Source: Bacteroidota bacterium (GTDB taxonomy: Bacteria; Bacteroidota; Bacteroidia; UKL13-3). From it: a stretch of DNA of 64,000 nt. The stretch is taken from the NCBI GenBank assembly GCA_027491085.1, contig JAIXWW010000014.1, positions 1 through 64,000 of the forward strand, written 5' to 3'. Below are positions 63,260-64,000 of this stretch, piece after piece; the first letter of the stretch is position 1, and every line of letters begins with the position of its first letter. The notes beneath the pieces are model-generated. The model did not search any database and was not told the origin of the DNA. It worked only from the letters and a program-made list of their open reading frames with translations. The position numbers were made by a program, and so were the translations under genes.

Positions 63260-63284
63260 AAAAGAGCTTTCGGGCTCTTTTTTT
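63260..63284 (+). terminator. Intrinsic terminator of the DUF2167 gene
   Basis: AAAAGAGC (63260-63267) pairs with GCTCTTTT (63274-63281) around TTTCGG (a UUCG-type loop), followed by TTT. It lies 19 bases after the stop. Confidence 0.85.
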
Positions 63285-63311
63285 ATGTCTATTTTTACCG
63301 TAATGTAACAA

Positions 63312-63339
63312 TTTGAATAAGACGTAATTCTTACTTTTG
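63312..63339 (+). promoter_or_regulatory. Putative promoter of the Rieske-type gene
   Basis: TTTG (63312-63315) and TACTTTTG (63332-63339, exact TAnnTTTG) are 16 bases apart, slightly short of the usual 17-23. The -7 element ends 15 bases before the ATG at 63355. It overlaps the TTG at 63337, which argues against that upstream start. Confidence 0.45.
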
Positions 63340-63354
63340 AGAAAAAAGAATTTT

Positions 63355-63771
63355 ATGGACAGAAAAGAATTTTTATCGCAAGTTGGCTTTGGTGTAGCTG
63401 CATTATTAGTACCTGTTTGTATTGGTGGTGTTTCAAGTTGTTCTAAAGAAAGAACAACTCCTTCAACCCCAAGCAATGTTGATTTTACCTTAGATGTAAG
63501 CACAGGCGCTTTGGCTGCTAATGGAGGTTATTTGGTAAGTAATGGTGTAATTGTAGCCCGCACCACTTCAGGTAGTTTTATAGCTGTATCGGCTGCTTGC
63601 ACACACGAGGGAACCAATGTTTATTACAGTTCAAGTAATAATAATTTTATTTGCCCAAATCATGGAGCAAAATTTAGTACTAGTGGCTCAGTAACTCAAG
63701 GGCCTGCTTCTAAAAGTTTAACTCAATATAAAACCACTTTAACAGGAACTAGTTTAAGAGTTTATTCATAA
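63355..63771 (+). CDS. Rieske [2Fe-2S] domain lipoprotein
   Basis: This 138-residue protein starts MDRKEFLSQVGFGVAALL, a hydrophobic signal with a Tat-like RKxFL variant, and has a lipobox (GGVSSC, Cys near 29). The Rieske cluster motifs are ACTHEGTNV (Cys-Thr-His) and FICPNHGAKF (Cys-x-x-His), the usual two Cys and two His ligands. It could transfer electrons at the inner or outer membrane; the partner is unknown. The open frame starts 18 bases earlier at a TTG, which I reject because it lies in the promoter. Confidence 0.9.
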   Translation: MDRKEFLSQVGFGVAALLVPVCIGGVSSCSKERTTPSTPSNVDFTLDVSTGALAANGGYLVSNGVIVARTTSGSFIAVSAACTHEGTNVYYSSSNNNFICPNHGAKFSTSGSVTQGPASKSLTQYKTTLTGTSLRVYS

Positions 63772-63934
63772 AAAAATGGATTGAAAATTTAGGAGTAAAA
63801 GCCTTAATAATTAATGCCAATTTTGAGCTGAATATTATTAAATAATTATATAATTTTAGTTAGCAATTTTCGGCACGGTATTTATTTCGATGCTTTGTAT
63901 TTTATTTTAGACAATTAATTGATAATGTGGTGAA

Positions 63935-63960
63935 TTGATAAGGCTTACAAGCCTTATCAA
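63935..63960. terminator. Perfect 12-bp hairpin at the window end
   Basis: TTGATAAGGCTT (63935-63946) pairs with AAGCCTTATCAA (63949-63960) around the loop AC. Nine bases later there is a run of T (from about 63968). It resembles a terminator for a gene on either strand beyond the window or, given its distance of 164 bases from the Rieske stop, a stand-alone palindrome. Nothing else is seen in 63772-64000. Confidence 0.45.
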
Positions 63961-64000
63961 CACTGCATTTTTTTTTGTGTAAAAAACCTTATTCACAGCC

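Noticed and set aside
10708..64000. CRISPR array or tRNA genes in the repeat-rich intergenic regions
   Set aside because: Repeats are short, irregular and without equal-length spacers, and no cloverleaf was seen in any gap I read.
1..64000. A prophage, integrative element or defence island
   Set aside because: I saw no integrase, transposase, phage structural, restriction, toxin-antitoxin or nuclease genes. RuvC and MazG-like proteins are housekeeping types here.

Overview
The window is chromosomal DNA from a member of the Bacteroidota. The base composition is AT-rich, with roughly a third G+C by eye. Genes are dense and sit on both strands. Starts lack Shine-Dalgarno sequences and are preceded by A-rich leaders. 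Several starts have the Bacteroidota sigma-factor -7 motif TAnnTTTG upstream, in two cases with a TTTG box 19 bases further up. Several secreted proteins end in a type IX secretion (T9SS) type A sorting domain. Family content such as the OstA-like protein, DUF4286, a YphP-type bacilliredoxin and a SecA longer than 1,100 residues agrees. I cannot name a genus. I see no rRNA, tRNA, CRISPR array, transposase, integrase or phage gene.

Layout. 1-2.7 kb: the tail of a glutaryl-CoA dehydrogenase-like gene, a bacilliredoxin, ahcY and tspO. 2.7-12.1 kb: surface proteins on the minus strand, namely an Omp85-type barrel, two tandem paralogous T9SS adhesin-like proteins with PKD repeats, and a DUF4421-like barrel. 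12.1-15.4 kb: lptB, a DUF962 protein, gcvH, a predicted outer-membrane protein and a small membrane protein. 15.4-25.9 kb: polysaccharide and envelope functions (two glycosyltransferases, a flippase, a sugar nucleotidyltransferase, a UPF0104-type membrane protein, a TPR protein) mixed with ruvC and tilS. 26-36.4 kb: an OstA-like LPS-transport protein, then a 2,919-residue T9SS protein with three beta-helix modules and PKD domains. 36.4-46.3 kb: housekeeping genes (truA, deoC, secA, rplU-rpmA, lon) with a SPOR protein and an alpha/beta hydrolase. 46.3-51.2 kb: a DUF1501/DUF1800 pair with a small T9SS protein, a [2Fe-2S] thioredoxin-like protein and a MazG-like hydrolase. 51.3-58.4 kb: a FucP-type sugar transporter, a small barrel protein and a MacAB-type export locus (one ATPase, two permeases, one membrane-fusion protein). 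58.5-63.8 kb: a lipoprotein, an Ada/Ogt-type repair protein, an MmcQ/YjbR protein, asnS, a DUF2167 protein and a Rieske-type lipoprotein.

Common themes are cell-surface construction (LPS transport, glycan assembly, T9SS-exported adhesins) and core information processing. Many transcription units end in clear hairpin terminators, several of them shared by convergent genes. The least explained parts are the paralogous PKD proteins, the DUF1501/DUF1800 export arrangement, a terminator-like hairpin lying inside a coding sequence, and dispersed palindromic repeats that fill the gaps of the MacAB-type locus and, in one case, appear to lie in frame inside a glycosyltransferase gene. I did not find a convincing defence island or a wholly new multi-gene system.
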